Assembly (NCBI GenBank): GCA_023622465.1
Contig: JAMNZE010000011.1
Coordinates: 7,167 to 71,166 of the forward strand
DNA length: 64,000 bases
Direction of reading: 5' to 3'
DNA from: UBA5500 sp023622465
Lineage (GTDB): Bacteria > Bacillota > UBA994 > UBA5500
Shown here one piece after another: positions 33,861-42,179 of the stretch (position 1 is the first letter of the stretch; every line of letters starts with the position of its first letter). The position numbers and the translations under genes are program-made. The notes beneath the pieces are model-generated. The model was not told where the DNA came from. It did not search any database and worked only from the letters and a program-made list of their open reading frames with translations.

Positions 33861-34460
33861 CTAATTCCCCTCTCTACATTCGTCCAATAAGGCGGTAATT
33901 CTTTGCATGATCAGCTCGGTACCCTGAGCCCGCTCTTCCGCTGTGGGCTTGCCGGCCATCGCACATTCGATGCGAATTGGTTCACCCACATTAACATGAA
34001 AAACACTGCCCAGACGATACCGACCGTATAAGGCTACTGGCACGATTGGCACTTGGGCCCGGGCCGCTAATAACGCAGTACCCTCGAAACCAGCTTGTAC
34101 CTCTCCGGTTTTGCTACGAGTTCCTTCGGGGAAAATGCCTAACACTTGACCTTGAGCGAGCACTTTCAACGCCCGTCGAATAGCTTGAATATCAGCTTTT
34201 CCTCGCTTGACAGGAAAAGAGCCCACATGCCTTGCTAACCATCCCAAAATCGGTGAATGCATCAGTTCTTCTTTTGCCATAAAGCTAACATGCTGGGGCA
34301 CGATAATAGCCACCATGACTGGGTCAAGGGCATGAATATGATTTGCTGCTATGATAAAAGGGCCATCTTCAGGTATGTTTTCTAGTCCTCGCGGGCGAAA
34401 CCGTAGGAGACGGGGGACTAACCAAACTAAAATCTGGCGCAAAAAGCGGTAAAGACCCAT
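33861..34460 (-). CDS. plsC: 1-acyl-sn-glycerol-3-phosphate acyltransferase PlsC
   Basis: PlsC acylates lysophosphatidate to phosphatidate, after PlsY. The catalytic motif NHIHALD (HxxxxD) lies near residue 38 and the substrate motif FPEGTRSKTG near 110. I placed the start at the ATG at 34460, where GGGGGAG of the cmk end serves as ribosome-binding site; the longer frame to 34502 would overlap cmk. It has 199 residues and a hydrophobic N-terminal stretch that probably anchors it to the membrane. It sits in the usual cmk-plsC-ispH/rpsA order. Confidence 0.94.
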   Translation of the reverse strand: MGLYRFLRQILVWLVPRLLRFRPRGLENIPEDGPFIIAANHIHALDPVMVAIIVPQHVSFMAKEELMHSPILGWLARHVGSFPVKRGKADIQAIRRALKVLAQGQVLGIFPEGTRSKTGEVQAGFEGTALLAARAQVPIVPVALYGRYRLGSVFHVNVGEPIRIECAMAGKPTAEERAQGTELIMQRITALLDECREGN

Positions 34461-34461
34461 T

Positions 34462-35145
34462 TTACTCCCCCAGGTCCAAACAAACCTGTCTGGCATGCCC
34501 AATGACTAGATCTACAACCTGTGACAAAGATAGCCCCGTGGTATCAATTACAATCGCATCTTCGGCTATGCAAAGCGGCGAATGCTCGCGTGACGAATCC
34601 TTATGATCACGCTCCGCCAAAGATTGCATCATTTGCGGTAACAGACTCAAGTCCTGGCCAAGCTCCTTCAACCTTCTCACGGCTCGTTCCTCTAGGCTGG
34701 CGGTCAGAAAGATCTTCAGCGGCGCAGTCGGCATGACGGCCGTACCTATGTCACGGCCATCCATGATTACGCCCTTGCCGCTGCCTAAAGCTCTTTGTTT
34801 CTGCCGTAATACCCTTCGCACTTCCTCATAACTGGCAACTAAAGAGACCTGCTGAGTAACCTCAGGGGAACGAATTGCCGGTGGCAAAGGTTTGCCGTCC
34901 ATAAAGAGTTCCCGTACCCCTTCCTGATTACCCCAACTGAATTGGGTGTTTTCTGCCAGCTTGCTAAGGGCATCCACGTCAGTTAGTGGCACCCGTGACT
35001 CTAGCGCTTTCCAGGTGATAGCACGGTACATCGCTCCCGTATCCAGATAGGCGATTCCTAAAGCTTGGGCTACCGCACGTGCCACAGAGCTCTTACCGGC
35101 GCCAGCCGGCCCGTCGATAGCAATATTCAGTTGGCACGGTAGCAA
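34462..35145 (-). CDS. cmk: Cytidylate kinase
   Basis: Cmk phosphorylates CMP and dCMP. The P-loop is IDGPAGAGKSSVA near residue 10, with YLDTGAMYRAITW and GRDIGTAVMP in the CMP-binding part and a LID region near ERDHKDSSRE. It has 227 residues, the normal length. The start is TTG at 35145, with GGAGG eight bases upstream; an out-of-frame ATG nearby misleads. A TG-extended TATAAT lies about 110 bp upstream, so a new transcript may begin here after aroH. Confidence 0.95.
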   Translation of the reverse strand: MLPCQLNIAIDGPAGAGKSSVARAVAQALGIAYLDTGAMYRAITWKALESRVPLTDVDALSKLAENTQFSWGNQEGVRELFMDGKPLPPAIRSPEVTQQVSLVASYEEVRRVLRQKQRALGSGKGVIMDGRDIGTAVMPTAPLKIFLTASLEERAVRRLKELGQDLSLLPQMMQSLAERDHKDSSREHSPLCIAEDAIVIDTTGLSLSQVVDLVIGHARQVCLDLGE

Positions 35146-35256
35146 AATTCATTCCTCCATTAAGGCAAGTAGTAGGCTATGCATTATTCGACGACAACAA
35201 GCACTTTCCTTTTAATTCATGTTGCTAACGGCGAAAGTTGCATAGCAATCAAACCT

Positions 35257-35266
35257 ATTATACCAC
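35257..35266 (-). promoter_or_regulatory. Possible extended -10 promoter of cmk
   Basis: The minus strand reads TGGTATAAT, an extended -10 with no good -35. It lies in the 180-bp gap between aroH and cmk. Confidence 0.4.
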
Positions 35267-35324
35267 AACCTGCTAAACAAGGGGCTGTCAGCGATAACTT
35301 CTTAACAGAAATGATCCTCAACTA

Positions 35325-35681
35325 TTAGGATGCCCAGTCGGGTCTCAGCCTTTTTGCCTCCCCCAAGTACACATGCTGCACTTCATGAGGAGCATGGGGG
35401 CGATCGACAAACATGAGGACACGAATAGTCCTAGCTAAAGCCCCAGGCACATCCATTTCTACCGCATCCAGCAAAGCGACTTGTGTCAATCCCAGGCCAC
35501 GGGCCGCCGCTGCTGGAAAGGCCGCATTCAAGTCGGGGGTAGCAGTAAAAATAATACTAATAATTTCCTGGGCCTCTAGCCGGTTGGCGGTCATTATCTC
35601 CTCTAGCAACAATGCCGCTTGCTTTAGTATTTCTGTTTTCTCGTTCTTCTCAACGGTTATCGCACCTCTAATTGCCTGCAC
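35325..35681 (-). CDS. aroH: Chorismate mutase AroH
   Basis: This is a Bacillus-type monofunctional chorismate mutase (AroH fold, trimeric), converting chorismate to prephenate. Motifs are IRGAITVEKN at the start, TATPDLNAAFPA, LLDAVEMDVPG and IRVLMFV, ending HVYLGEAKRLRPD. I placed the start at the GTG at 35681, nine bases after AAGGAG; the longer frame adds a Lys-rich extension unlike the family. This gives 118 residues. It overlaps the upstream binding-protein gene by 14 bp, so the two are translationally coupled. Confidence 0.94.
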   Translation of the reverse strand: MQAIRGAITVEKNEKTEILKQAALLLEEIMTANRLEAQEIISIIFTATPDLNAAFPAAAARGLGLTQVALLDAVEMDVPGALARTIRVLMFVDRPHAPHEVQHVYLGEAKRLRPDWAS

Positions 35682-36588
35682 TGGGTACAGCTCCTTCTGC
35701 ATTTTCTTCTGATGCAAGTTCTAAATAATCTAGTAGACGTTCAGCCTGGGTAAAAACATCATGCCAAGCCACCTGGTCGGGTGACCAGGCAACAGGAACC
35801 AGTCGGGGCCAATTTTCTGGCTCCGCCCCACTAATCCGGAACTGCTTTTCCAGTTCGGGAAAAAGCGTTTCCGGAGCCAAAATTACCTGCGGGTTAAGAA
35901 CAAGAATATCGGCGGGACTTAGTGTAGGATACCTATTTAACACAGCCGCCGCGTTATCCACACCCACAAGGGCCAGCAAATCATCCTCTAAGGTGTTTCT
36001 GCCGGCAATGGTAAACTGTTCGTCCACTACCCATAGTACGCGCAGCCCAGCCCCTAACGTTTCCTTGGCCCGACTAAGAAACTCGGTCCTATCCTTTTCC
36101 AACAATCTTAAGGTCTGGGCTGCTTGCTGCTCAGCAACTAATACGGTTGCGAGCCTTTCTGGCCAAACCATCAGGCTGTTAAGGCGGTTAAGTCTTACTA
36201 GGAGGGCAGGAAAGCCGTAGGCGCGCAACTCCTTAACCAACGACTCCTGCTGAGCACCAGCTATGACCAAGTCGGGCCGGGTGGCAGCTATCTGGGCAAC
36301 ATTTACTTCCGCCGCCGGTCCTAAGTTTTCCGCCGCTGGAAATAAAGATGCCAGATTCTCCGCACAAGCAACAACCAAATTTCCCCTTTGCCAGCTGTGC
36401 ATCAGTTGGCCCATCCCTGGCTCCAATACTACTACCCGCTGCGGGGGATGCAAAAGCTGGGTTTCTGTATTCGTGTCATCATTAACCACTAATACCTGCG
36501 GCCGTTGTTGATACTCGACGGCCACCACGGCCACTGTTGTTAAGATAAAGAACAAAGCAAGGCCAATTAGCAAAACTCGCTTCCACAT
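35668..36588 (-). CDS. Membrane-anchored periplasmic-binding-type protein (TroA/BtuF-like)
   Basis: This 306-residue protein has an N-terminal helix (residues 4-24) followed by a fold resembling helical-backbone metal or siderophore-binding proteins: PQRVVVLEPGMGQLM at the start, VNVAQIAATRPDLVIAG, and LSPADILVLNPQVILAP in the second lobe. There is no lipobox Cys, so it is anchored by an uncleaved helix and not by lipid. No ABC permease or ATPase is nearby. The ligand is unknown, and it may have a sensor or scaffold role. ATG at 36588 after AGGGG. It overlaps aroH. Confidence 0.7.
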   Translation of the reverse strand: MWKRVLLIGLALFFILTTVAVVAVEYQQRPQVLVVNDDTNTETQLLHPPQRVVVLEPGMGQLMHSWQRGNLVVACAENLASLFPAAENLGPAAEVNVAQIAATRPDLVIAGAQQESLVKELRAYGFPALLVRLNRLNSLMVWPERLATVLVAEQQAAQTLRLLEKDRTEFLSRAKETLGAGLRVLWVVDEQFTIAGRNTLEDDLLALVGVDNAAAVLNRYPTLSPADILVLNPQVILAPETLFPELEKQFRISGAEPENWPRLVPVAWSPDQVAWHDVFTQAERLLDYLELASEENAEGAVPSAGN

Positions 36589-36599
36589 AAGCACCCCTA

Positions 36600-36878
36600 C
36601 TAATGGCGAGGATTTGCCTGTACTGTTCGCACAGCATTGAGCAGAGCGAAAAGGATATCAACCTTAAACTGCTGATTTAGGGCAGATGTACGCACGTAGG
36701 CTTCTCCCTGATCACACACTACATAACGGGGAGGTAACTGGTTGAGAGCTAAAGCCATGATGTCTAGCAGGCAGCGCTCACAAGTACAAATCCGCTCTAT
36801 CCCGTGTTTCTCCGGCTTCTCCAGTATTTCCGCCAAGGTTGACTTGACGACCATTTCCATGGCATTCCTTATCTGCAT
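36600..36878 (-). CDS. comFB: ComFB family protein
   Basis: This small cytosolic protein matches the late-competence ComFB family: NAMEMVVKSTLAEIL at the N-terminus, the CTCERCLLDIMALALN zinc-like Cys motif, then LPPRYVV. In Bacillus, comFB lies in the comF operon and its role is unclear; cyanobacterial members bind cyclic di-nucleotides. I chose the ATG at 36878 with GAGAGG upstream (92 residues). A GTG at 36902, overlapping the rluB stop codon, would add eight charged residues and cannot be excluded. Confidence 0.82.
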   Translation of the reverse strand: MQIRNAMEMVVKSTLAEILEKPEKHGIERICTCERCLLDIMALALNQLPPRYVVCDQGEAYVRTSALNQQFKVDILFALLNAVRTVQANPRH

Positions 36879-36898
36879 GGGCTCCCGCCTCTCTTTCT

Positions 36899-37618
36899 TC
36901 ACATTCCCGCCAGTCGCCTAAGCTGGTCCACTTCCTTACTCTGTAAAGGGCGCCACTGGCCCACAGGCAAATCACCCAACTTCAATCCACCAAAAGCTAC
37001 TCGACGCAAATTTATTACCGGATGGCCTATGGCAGCACACATGCGCCTCACCTGCCGATTACGGCCTTCATGAATTGTAATAGCCAACCAACTACCCGCT
37101 TTGCTTTTCCTAAGTAGGGAAACTTGGGCCGGGGCCGTAGGTCCATCCTCCAAAACTAAACCATTAGCCATCCGGGCCAGCTGTTGGTCGGAAGGATACC
37201 CCTGCACCAACGCATGGTAGGTCTTGTCCACCTCAAACTTGGGGTGAGTAAGCGCATAGGTTAACTCCCCATCATTAGTTAACAGCAGTAGACCTTCCGT
37301 GTCCATATCCAACCTACCCACCGGATAGACCCGTACCGGTAACTGGGGTAGCATGTCTAAAACGGTGGGACGGCCATGGGTATCGGTAACAGTGGTCACC
37401 ACACCTTTGGGTTTATTCATCATAAGGTAAAGAATTTCCTGCTTGGGCACGATTGTCTTTCCCCGCCAAGTGACCTGATCCCGGTGGGGGTCGATCTTAC
37501 ATCCCAACTGGGCCACTTGGCCATTGACTAGCACCTCACCGTTACGGATCAGCTCCTCGGCTTGCCGCCGCGATGCCACACCGGCCCGAGCTAAATATTT
37601 TTGCAGACGCTCTTGCAT
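36899..37618 (-). CDS. rluB: 23S rRNA pseudouridine synthase RluB-type
   Basis: RluB-family enzyme that isomerises a uridine in 23S rRNA. It has an S4 RNA-binding domain (about 1-60, RLQKYLARAGVASRRQAEELI) and a catalytic domain with the Asp in PVGRLDMDTEGLLLLTND near residue 105, and NRQVRRMCAAIGHPV near 200. The 239-residue length is standard. ATG after GGAGGTAAA. It is downstream of ridA on the same strand. Confidence 0.93.
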   Translation of the reverse strand: MQERLQKYLARAGVASRRQAEELIRNGEVLVNGQVAQLGCKIDPHRDQVTWRGKTIVPKQEILYLMMNKPKGVVTTVTDTHGRPTVLDMLPQLPVRVYPVGRLDMDTEGLLLLTNDGELTYALTHPKFEVDKTYHALVQGYPSDQQLARMANGLVLEDGPTAPAQVSLLRKSKAGSWLAITIHEGRNRQVRRMCAAIGHPVINLRRVAFGGLKLGDLPVGQWRPLQSKEVDQLRRLAGM

Positions 37619-37644
37619 TTTACCTCCATCCTAACTACATAAAG

Positions 37645-37667
37645 AAGGCGGGTCACCGCCCGCCCTT
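37645..37667 (-). terminator. Hairpin after ridA
   Basis: GGCGGG/CCCGCC stem, extended by AA/TT around one bulge, 16 bp past the ridA stop codon. On the minus strand it is followed by CTTCTTTATG, a weak T-tract. Confidence 0.6.
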
Positions 37668-37682
37668 TGGTATAAATCTAAT

Positions 37683-38138
37683 TTACTCAACCTCTACAAT
37701 CATTTCAACTTCCACCGCAACGCCCAGCGGGAGGCTGGACATGCCGACGGCGGCGCGAGCATGCTTGCCCTGTTCCCCAAAGATCTCCTGCAAGAGTTCC
37801 GATGCACCATTAATGACCTTGGGGTGATCGGTAAACTCGGGGGTAGCTGCTACGTAGCCGGTCACTTTAACAACGCGCACAACGCGATCTAAACTGCCGA
37901 CTAAACTCTTTACCGCCCCCAGACAGTTGATGGCACACAGACGGGCAGCCCGATAGCCATCTTCCACACCTAGATCTTTACCTAGTGTACCCTTAACCAA
38001 TTGTCCATTTTCGCTGGGCAGTTGGCCGGAAACATATACTAAGTTGCCACTTTGCACGGCAGGTATATAGGCAGCCGCCGGGGTCGCCGCTGGGGGAATA
38101 GTTAAACCTAGTTCTTTGATTCTTGCTTCAAATGACAT
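37683..38138 (-). CDS. RidA family protein (YjgF/YER057c/UK114)
   Basis: Rid-family protein of 151 residues; classical RidA hydrolyses reactive enamine/imine intermediates. Here the middle reads VQSGNLVYVSGQLPSENGQLVKGTLGKD and the end PLGVAVEVEMIVEVE. The usual Arg in the C-terminal motif cannot be assigned with confidence, so this may be a Rid subgroup without deaminase activity. I placed the start at the ATG at 38138 behind AAGGGAGGT; the longer frame has no matching site. It lies between spmB and rluB. Confidence 0.88.
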   Translation of the reverse strand: MSFEARIKELGLTIPPAATPAAAYIPAVQSGNLVYVSGQLPSENGQLVKGTLGKDLGVEDGYRAARLCAINCLGAVKSLVGSLDRVVRVVKVTGYVAATPEFTDHPKVINGASELLQEIFGEQGKHARAAVGMSSLPLGVAVEVEMIVEVE

Positions 38139-38205
38139 AAAAGTACCTCCCTTATATTTGAGTCCACTGCACCTATTCTGCCCCAAATAGGGTTTTTCCT
38201 GCCAA

Positions 38206-38736
38206 CTAACTTATAAGGATTTTACAGAGTAACAGGGAGGCCAACATGGCGGTGAAATCGGCAATAAGACCGGCGGAAAGGGAATGGCGAATATTCTTGA
38301 TCCCCACGGCGCCAAAGTAAACGGTGAGAATAAATAGGGTGGTATCGGTGCTACCCTGCATAGTGGACGCTACTAAGCCAATAAAAGAATCGGGGCCATG
38401 CCTCCGCAAAACGTCGGCCGTGACTGCTAGGGCGCCGCTGTTACTCATGGGACGCAATAAGGCTATGGGCAGAGTTTCAACGGGCCAACCCAGGCGTCCT
38501 AGAATGGGGGTCAAAAGGTTGGTTAGTGCATCCATCGCTCCTGAGGCACTTAACACTTCAATGGCTATTAACATGGAAACCAAGAAGGGTAACAACCGCA
38601 AGGTTACTTGTAGGCCTTCTTTAGAGCCCTCTATAAATTCGTCGAAAACGGGCACCTTTTTAACCCATCCGGCCAACAGAACCGATGCCACAAATAGGGG
38701 AATCAGCCACGCACTCAGGACAGATATGATCGTCAT
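38206..38736 (-). CDS. spmB: Spore maturation protein SpmB
   Basis: SpmB is a membrane protein (176 residues, five or so helices) of the Gate/nucleoside-recognition fold. With SpmA it affects spore core dehydration and heat resistance. The conserved middle has LLPFLVSMLIAIEVLSASGAM and LRPMSNSGALAVTADV. The start is the ATG at 38736, overlapping the spmA stop codon by 4 bp and preceded by GAGGTGGG. The open frame upstream is a read-through of spmA sequence. Confidence 0.95.
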   Translation of the reverse strand: MTIISVLSAWLIPLFVASVLLAGWVKKVPVFDEFIEGSKEGLQVTLRLLPFLVSMLIAIEVLSASGAMDALTNLLTPILGRLGWPVETLPIALLRPMSNSGALAVTADVLRRHGPDSFIGLVASTMQGSTDTTLFILTVYFGAVGIKNIRHSLSAGLIADFTAMLASLLLCKILIS

Positions 38737-39338
38737 CGGCGCCCACCTCGCTGGCGGCGGGAGCGGTTCAATTTTCGGAAGGTATAGTCGGCGATTAAAC
38801 CGGCTATGGTGGCTGCCAGTCCAGCTAACAGGCTCACCGCCACCGTGGCCGTCGGATCTTGGGAACCATAAGCCGCCCGCAAAGCAATGACCGAGGAAGG
38901 TATGATGGTCATCCCCGCCGTGTTGAGCACCAAAAAGGTGCACATGGCATCGGTAGCCGTGTCTTTATCCGGATTGGTCTCTTGCATAGCGTGCATAGCT
39001 TTGAGCCCAAAGGGAGTAGCCGCATTACCTAGGCCTAGCAAATTGGCAGCAAAGTTAAGCGCGATATGCCTTAACGCCTCCGGGTTACGCCGTAGTGAGG
39101 GAAACAGGGGGCGCATGAGAGGAGCTAAGATCCGGGCCAACGTTCCCAACAAACCGGCCCTTTCCGCTACCCGCGCCAGCCCCATCCAGAAACTAAGTAC
39201 CGCCAGCAGAGCTAAACTGAGGGTGATAGCCTGTTCCCCACCGCTAACGATAGCATTTGCCACCACTTCGATGCGACCACCGACGGCGGCTGCTAGAATG
39301 CCGCCGAGAATCATGACTAACCAGACTACATTCATCAT
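38733..39338 (-). CDS. spmA: Spore maturation protein SpmA
   Basis: SpmA is the partner of SpmB (201 residues, polytopic). Characteristic stretches are LSFWMGLARVAERAGLLGTL, NFAANLLGLGNAATPFGLKAM and LVLNTAGMTIIPSSVIALR. The start is the ATG at 39338, overlapping the dacB stop codon, with AAGGGGG eight bases before it; the longer frame to 39380 lies inside dacB. The dacB-spmA-spmB order is as in Bacillus subtilis, where it is a sigma-E operon. Confidence 0.95.
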   Translation of the reverse strand: MMNVVWLVMILGGILAAAVGGRIEVVANAIVSGGEQAITLSLALLAVLSFWMGLARVAERAGLLGTLARILAPLMRPLFPSLRRNPEALRHIALNFAANLLGLGNAATPFGLKAMHAMQETNPDKDTATDAMCTFLVLNTAGMTIIPSSVIALRAAYGSQDPTATVAVSLLAGLAATIAGLIADYTFRKLNRSRRQRGGRR

Positions 39339-40495
39339 TGACAGCGCCCCCTTAACAAAAGCTGTAGAAAATTCCTCCATATGCCGGGCAGCAAATACTG
39401 CGGCACCGCCTGGTCGGCTACCAGAGGTATGTGGGCAAGCGTTGTACCTTGCTGGCTTATCTGCAAATGCCCCAAAATTTCACCCTTTTTCAGAGGAGCT
39501 TCAATTGGCCCTGGCAACTGCACTAAAAAGCACATTTGTAGTTGTTCTCCTCTACCAACGGGCCAAACAAAAACCTCTGCCGCAATGGCACCAACAGCAG
39601 TCGGATGCCCTCCCTCGACAGGAACGGTGCCTATATATTGGCCGGGATAAATTATTGGGATCGGTTTGAAATTGGCAAAGCCATAGTCGAGTAGGGCGGT
39701 TGTTTCTCCCCAATCGTCGGGGCTATTTAGAACCACCGCTACCAAACGCTGCCCTCCTCGATTGGCCGAAGCTACTAAACAATGGCCGGCAGCCCGGGTC
39801 CAACCGGTTTTTACTCCATCAGCTCCTGGATAAATTTCCAACATGCGGTTTTTGTTATACCAGACACGAGGAGTGTTCGTCTGTCGGTTAAGAATAGAGA
39901 AGCGGGTGGTAGAAACAATAGCGGTAAACTGGCGGTTGCGTAAGGCGTAGGCGCTGAGCTTGGCTAAATCGAGGGCAGTCGTATAATGGTCCGGGTCGGG
40001 CAAGCCATGGGGATTCTTAAAATTGGTGTTAGCCATACCCAGTTCTTTGGCTTTTTCATTCATCTTTTCGGCAAAGGCACTCACACTACCCGCCAAATGC
40101 TCGGCAATGGCACAGGCCGCATCATTCCCCGACCGGAGCATTAGTCCATAGACCAGATGTAACAAGGATATTTGCTCTCCCGCTTCCAACCAAATTGAAG
40201 ATGGCTCCACCTGGACCGCTTTACTGCTGACGGTTACCAGTTCATCTAATTTCCCCGATTCGATAGCCAAAATAGCAGTCATTATCTTCGTGGTGCTGGC
40301 CATCGGCAATCTTTCTTCCTCATTTTTACCAAAGAGCAGACGCCCGCTATTCACGTCCATCAAGGCGGCTCCCTTGGCGCCGACGGTAGGAGGTTTGGCG
40401 CTAAAGACCGCCGCTGCGTCCATTGAGGCTCTGGCTGGAATTGAGCTAGTGACTAATATCAATACCAAAAATAAAACAACAAAAGGTCTGCGCAA
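39335..40495 (-). CDS. dacB: D-alanyl-D-alanine carboxypeptidase DacB (sporulation)
   Basis: S11 family penicillin-binding protein (PBP5*-like) that trims peptide side chains of spore cortex. A signal peptide is followed by the Ser-Lys motif MASTTKIMT, SGN in LMLRSGNDAACA and KTG in GVKTGWTRAAG. A C-terminal beta domain and amphipathic tail follow. I chose the TTG at 40495, just after GAGGGAGGGAG, so the protein starts at the signal peptide LRRPFVVLFLVLILV. Its overlap with spmA marks it as dacB, not a general dacA-type gene. Confidence 0.93.
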   Translation of the reverse strand: MRRPFVVLFLVLILVTSSIPARASMDAAAVFSAKPPTVGAKGAALMDVNSGRLLFGKNEEERLPMASTTKIMTAILAIESGKLDELVTVSSKAVQVEPSSIWLEAGEQISLLHLVYGLMLRSGNDAACAIAEHLAGSVSAFAEKMNEKAKELGMANTNFKNPHGLPDPDHYTTALDLAKLSAYALRNRQFTAIVSTTRFSILNRQTNTPRVWYNKNRMLEIYPGADGVKTGWTRAAGHCLVASANRGGQRLVAVVLNSPDDWGETTALLDYGFANFKPIPIIYPGQYIGTVPVEGGHPTAVGAIAAEVFVWPVGRGEQLQMCFLVQLPGPIEAPLKKGEILGHLQISQQGTTLAHIPLVADQAVPQYLLPGIWRNFLQLLLRGRCQ

Positions 40496-40580
40496 CCATC
40501 TCCCTCCCTCTCCTGATCCCTGTCTCTTTAATGTATATGGACTAGCCAATGGGCCTAGACCGGCTCCAATGCACACAAAA

Positions 40581-40610
40581 AGCCCTCTATCGCTGAATGG
40601 ATAGAGGGCT
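40581..40610 (-). terminator. Terminator after ytfJ
   Basis: AGCCCTCTAT/ATAGAGGGCT 10-bp stem, followed on the minus strand by TTTTGTGTG, 25 bp past the ytfJ stop codon. Confidence 0.85.
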
Positions 40611-40634
40611 AATCAAAGTAGCGGTTGTTTAGTT

Positions 40635-41057
40635 TTACTCCATAAACTGCATTGGCGGTGGTGCGGGCGGCTCTTGTCGTGGGTTGCGACCGGCGAGTAG
40701 GCCCTGAACCTGATTAATAAGCTGGGGCGTTAGATCAACCAGGCGGTCAACCATAGTATTGGTATCTACAGGTAGCATACGAATGTTACCATTACCTACT
40801 ACTAAGAAGCCCACCGGTTGGACAGAAACCCCGGCGCCGGTGCCGCCGCCAAAGGGATGCCCCTTACCTTCACTGGTCTTTTGGGCTACAAACTCGCTTC
40901 CACCGGCGGCATAGCCGAAGGCCACGCGACTAATTGGCATTATCACGCTGCCGTCCGGCGTTTCAACCGGGTCGCCAACGATAGTATTCACATCCACCAT
41001 TTCTTTCATACTCTCCATGACCGTGCGCATCATGCCTTGAATCGGATGGTTGTCCAA
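40635..41057 (-). CDS. ytfJ: GerW family sporulation protein YtfJ
   Basis: YtfJ (GerW) is a small spore protein of 140 residues linked to germination in Bacillus. The family pattern is seen: IVGDPVETPDGSVIMPISRV, GYAAGGSEF, a Gly-rich GGGTGAGVSVQPVGFLVV and a proline-rich tail with PPAPPP. ATG after a weak AGGTG. It follows the DUF2953 gene (ytfI) by 6 bp, as in Bacillus. Confidence 0.94.
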   Translation of the reverse strand: MDNHPIQGMMRTVMESMKEMVDVNTIVGDPVETPDGSVIMPISRVAFGYAAGGSEFVAQKTSEGKGHPFGGGTGAGVSVQPVGFLVVGNGNIRMLPVDTNTMVDRLVDLTPQLINQVQGLLAGRNPRQEPPAPPPMQFME

Positions 41058-41063
41058 GGTATT

Positions 41064-41606
41064 TCACCTCTTTCTTTGTCGCAACTTTAACCTAAGCCAT
41101 CGGAGCTGTGTACTAATAACATGCACGATTCGCATGCTAACTATGCAGTGGAAAGAGGTACAAAAATAGGTCTTATCAAAAACTGGAACAAACTCTATAG
41201 CCTCCGGCTCGGTCTCCCACCCTTTATTCTGTAACAAGGCTAGTAGCCAGCCATGGAATACCCATGCTAGTCCGATCACCATGCCGGTTAATGCCGCATC
41301 GGGCGTTCCGAACTCGGTTTTCCACTCTAATTTTTCTAAATGCCCGCGTTCAATTACGCTCCTGAATAGGGGCCGCTGCCATTTAACTAAAGGGGCAAGG
41401 CGTTTTAGGGAAGAAAGCTTTTCTCTAACTGGAGAACCACCGGCTAGAGATTTTTCAGCGCGATATAGGCGCAGACTGAAAGGCCCCAAAAGGGCGACCG
41501 TAAGTAAATCTTTTTTCCCTTCCCGCCAATAGCTGAGTTCAAATTTGATTTTCTGAATTAGAACCAATGGGGCAAAAAAAAGAAGAATAGCAATCCATAG
41601 TAGCAC
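41064..41606 (-). CDS. ytfI: DUF2953 protein YtfI
   Basis: Protein of 180 residues with an N-terminal membrane helix (residues 1-18) and a soluble domain of the DUF2953 family (KTEFGTPDAALTGMVIGLAW region with a second hydrophobic stretch). It is of unknown function but consistently upstream of ytfJ in sporeformers, so a spore role is inferred. The start is GTG, with GGGAGGAG eight bases upstream. Confidence 0.83.
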   Translation of the reverse strand: MLLWIAILLFFAPLVLIQKIKFELSYWREGKKDLLTVALLGPFSLRLYRAEKSLAGGSPVREKLSSLKRLAPLVKWQRPLFRSVIERGHLEKLEWKTEFGTPDAALTGMVIGLAWVFHGWLLALLQNKGWETEPEAIEFVPVFDKTYFCTSFHCIVSMRIVHVISTQLRWLRLKLRQRKR

Positions 41607-41663
41607 TATAATAGCTCCTCCCGGGATTCCTATTCTATAATTACCCTCAATTACAAAAAAATA

Positions 41664-42179
41664 CTAAAGTCGCAGCCGCCCGACGGCAGGTAAATCTTCC
41701 AGCGATTTTAGTCCAAAGTATTCCAAAAAGGCGTCACTGGTGGCATACAGAATGGGACGCCCGATGGTATCCTTGCGCCCAGCCTCTACTATTAAACCCC
41801 GTTCTAGTAGGGTTGCCAGAGCCTTCTCCGCTTTCACGCCTCGAATTTCTTCGATCTCAGCCCGGGTTATCGGTTGCCGGTAAGCAATAATAGCTAAGGT
41901 CTCTAAGGTAGGCTTTGACAATTTATAATGTCGCTTAGGAGCCAGATTGGCTATTAAATCTGCCATTTCTGGCTTAGTGACCAGCTGCCAGCCCCCAGCT
42001 ACAAAACGTAACATGATACCCCGTTCATTAGTCTGTAAAGCTTGCCTATAGCGTTCCAGTACCTGTTCGCATTCCCACAGGGGCATTCCCAATATTTCCG
42101 CTAGTTTTTCCAGACTTACCGGTTCGGGGGCGGCAAACAAAACTGCTTCCAGCTGCGCTTCCGGTCTAAATTGCCGCAT
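41664..42179 (-). CDS. scpB: Segregation and condensation protein B
   Basis: ScpB binds the SMC-ScpA complex that organises the chromosome. The 171-residue protein has two winged-helix domains; family stretches are QLEAVLFAAPEPVSLEKLA, TKPEMADLI, LETLAIIAYRQPITRAEIEEIRG and ERGLIVEAGRKDTIGRP. The ATG at 42179 follows AGGAGGG and overlaps the scpA end by 14 bp. It is separated from ytfI by 57 bp. Confidence 0.95.
   Translation of the reverse strand: MRQFRPEAQLEAVLFAAPEPVSLEKLAEILGMPLWECEQVLERYRQALQTNERGIMLRFVAGGWQLVTKPEMADLIANLAPKRHYKLSKPTLETLAIIAYRQPITRAEIEEIRGVKAEKALATLLERGLIVEAGRKDTIGRPILYATSDAFLEYFGLKSLEDLPAVGRLRL

Noticed and set aside
38206..38943. Longer SpmB with an N-terminal His-rich extension
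   Set aside because: The extension is the spmA 3' end read in another frame; the ATG at 38736 has a proper site and matches the family.
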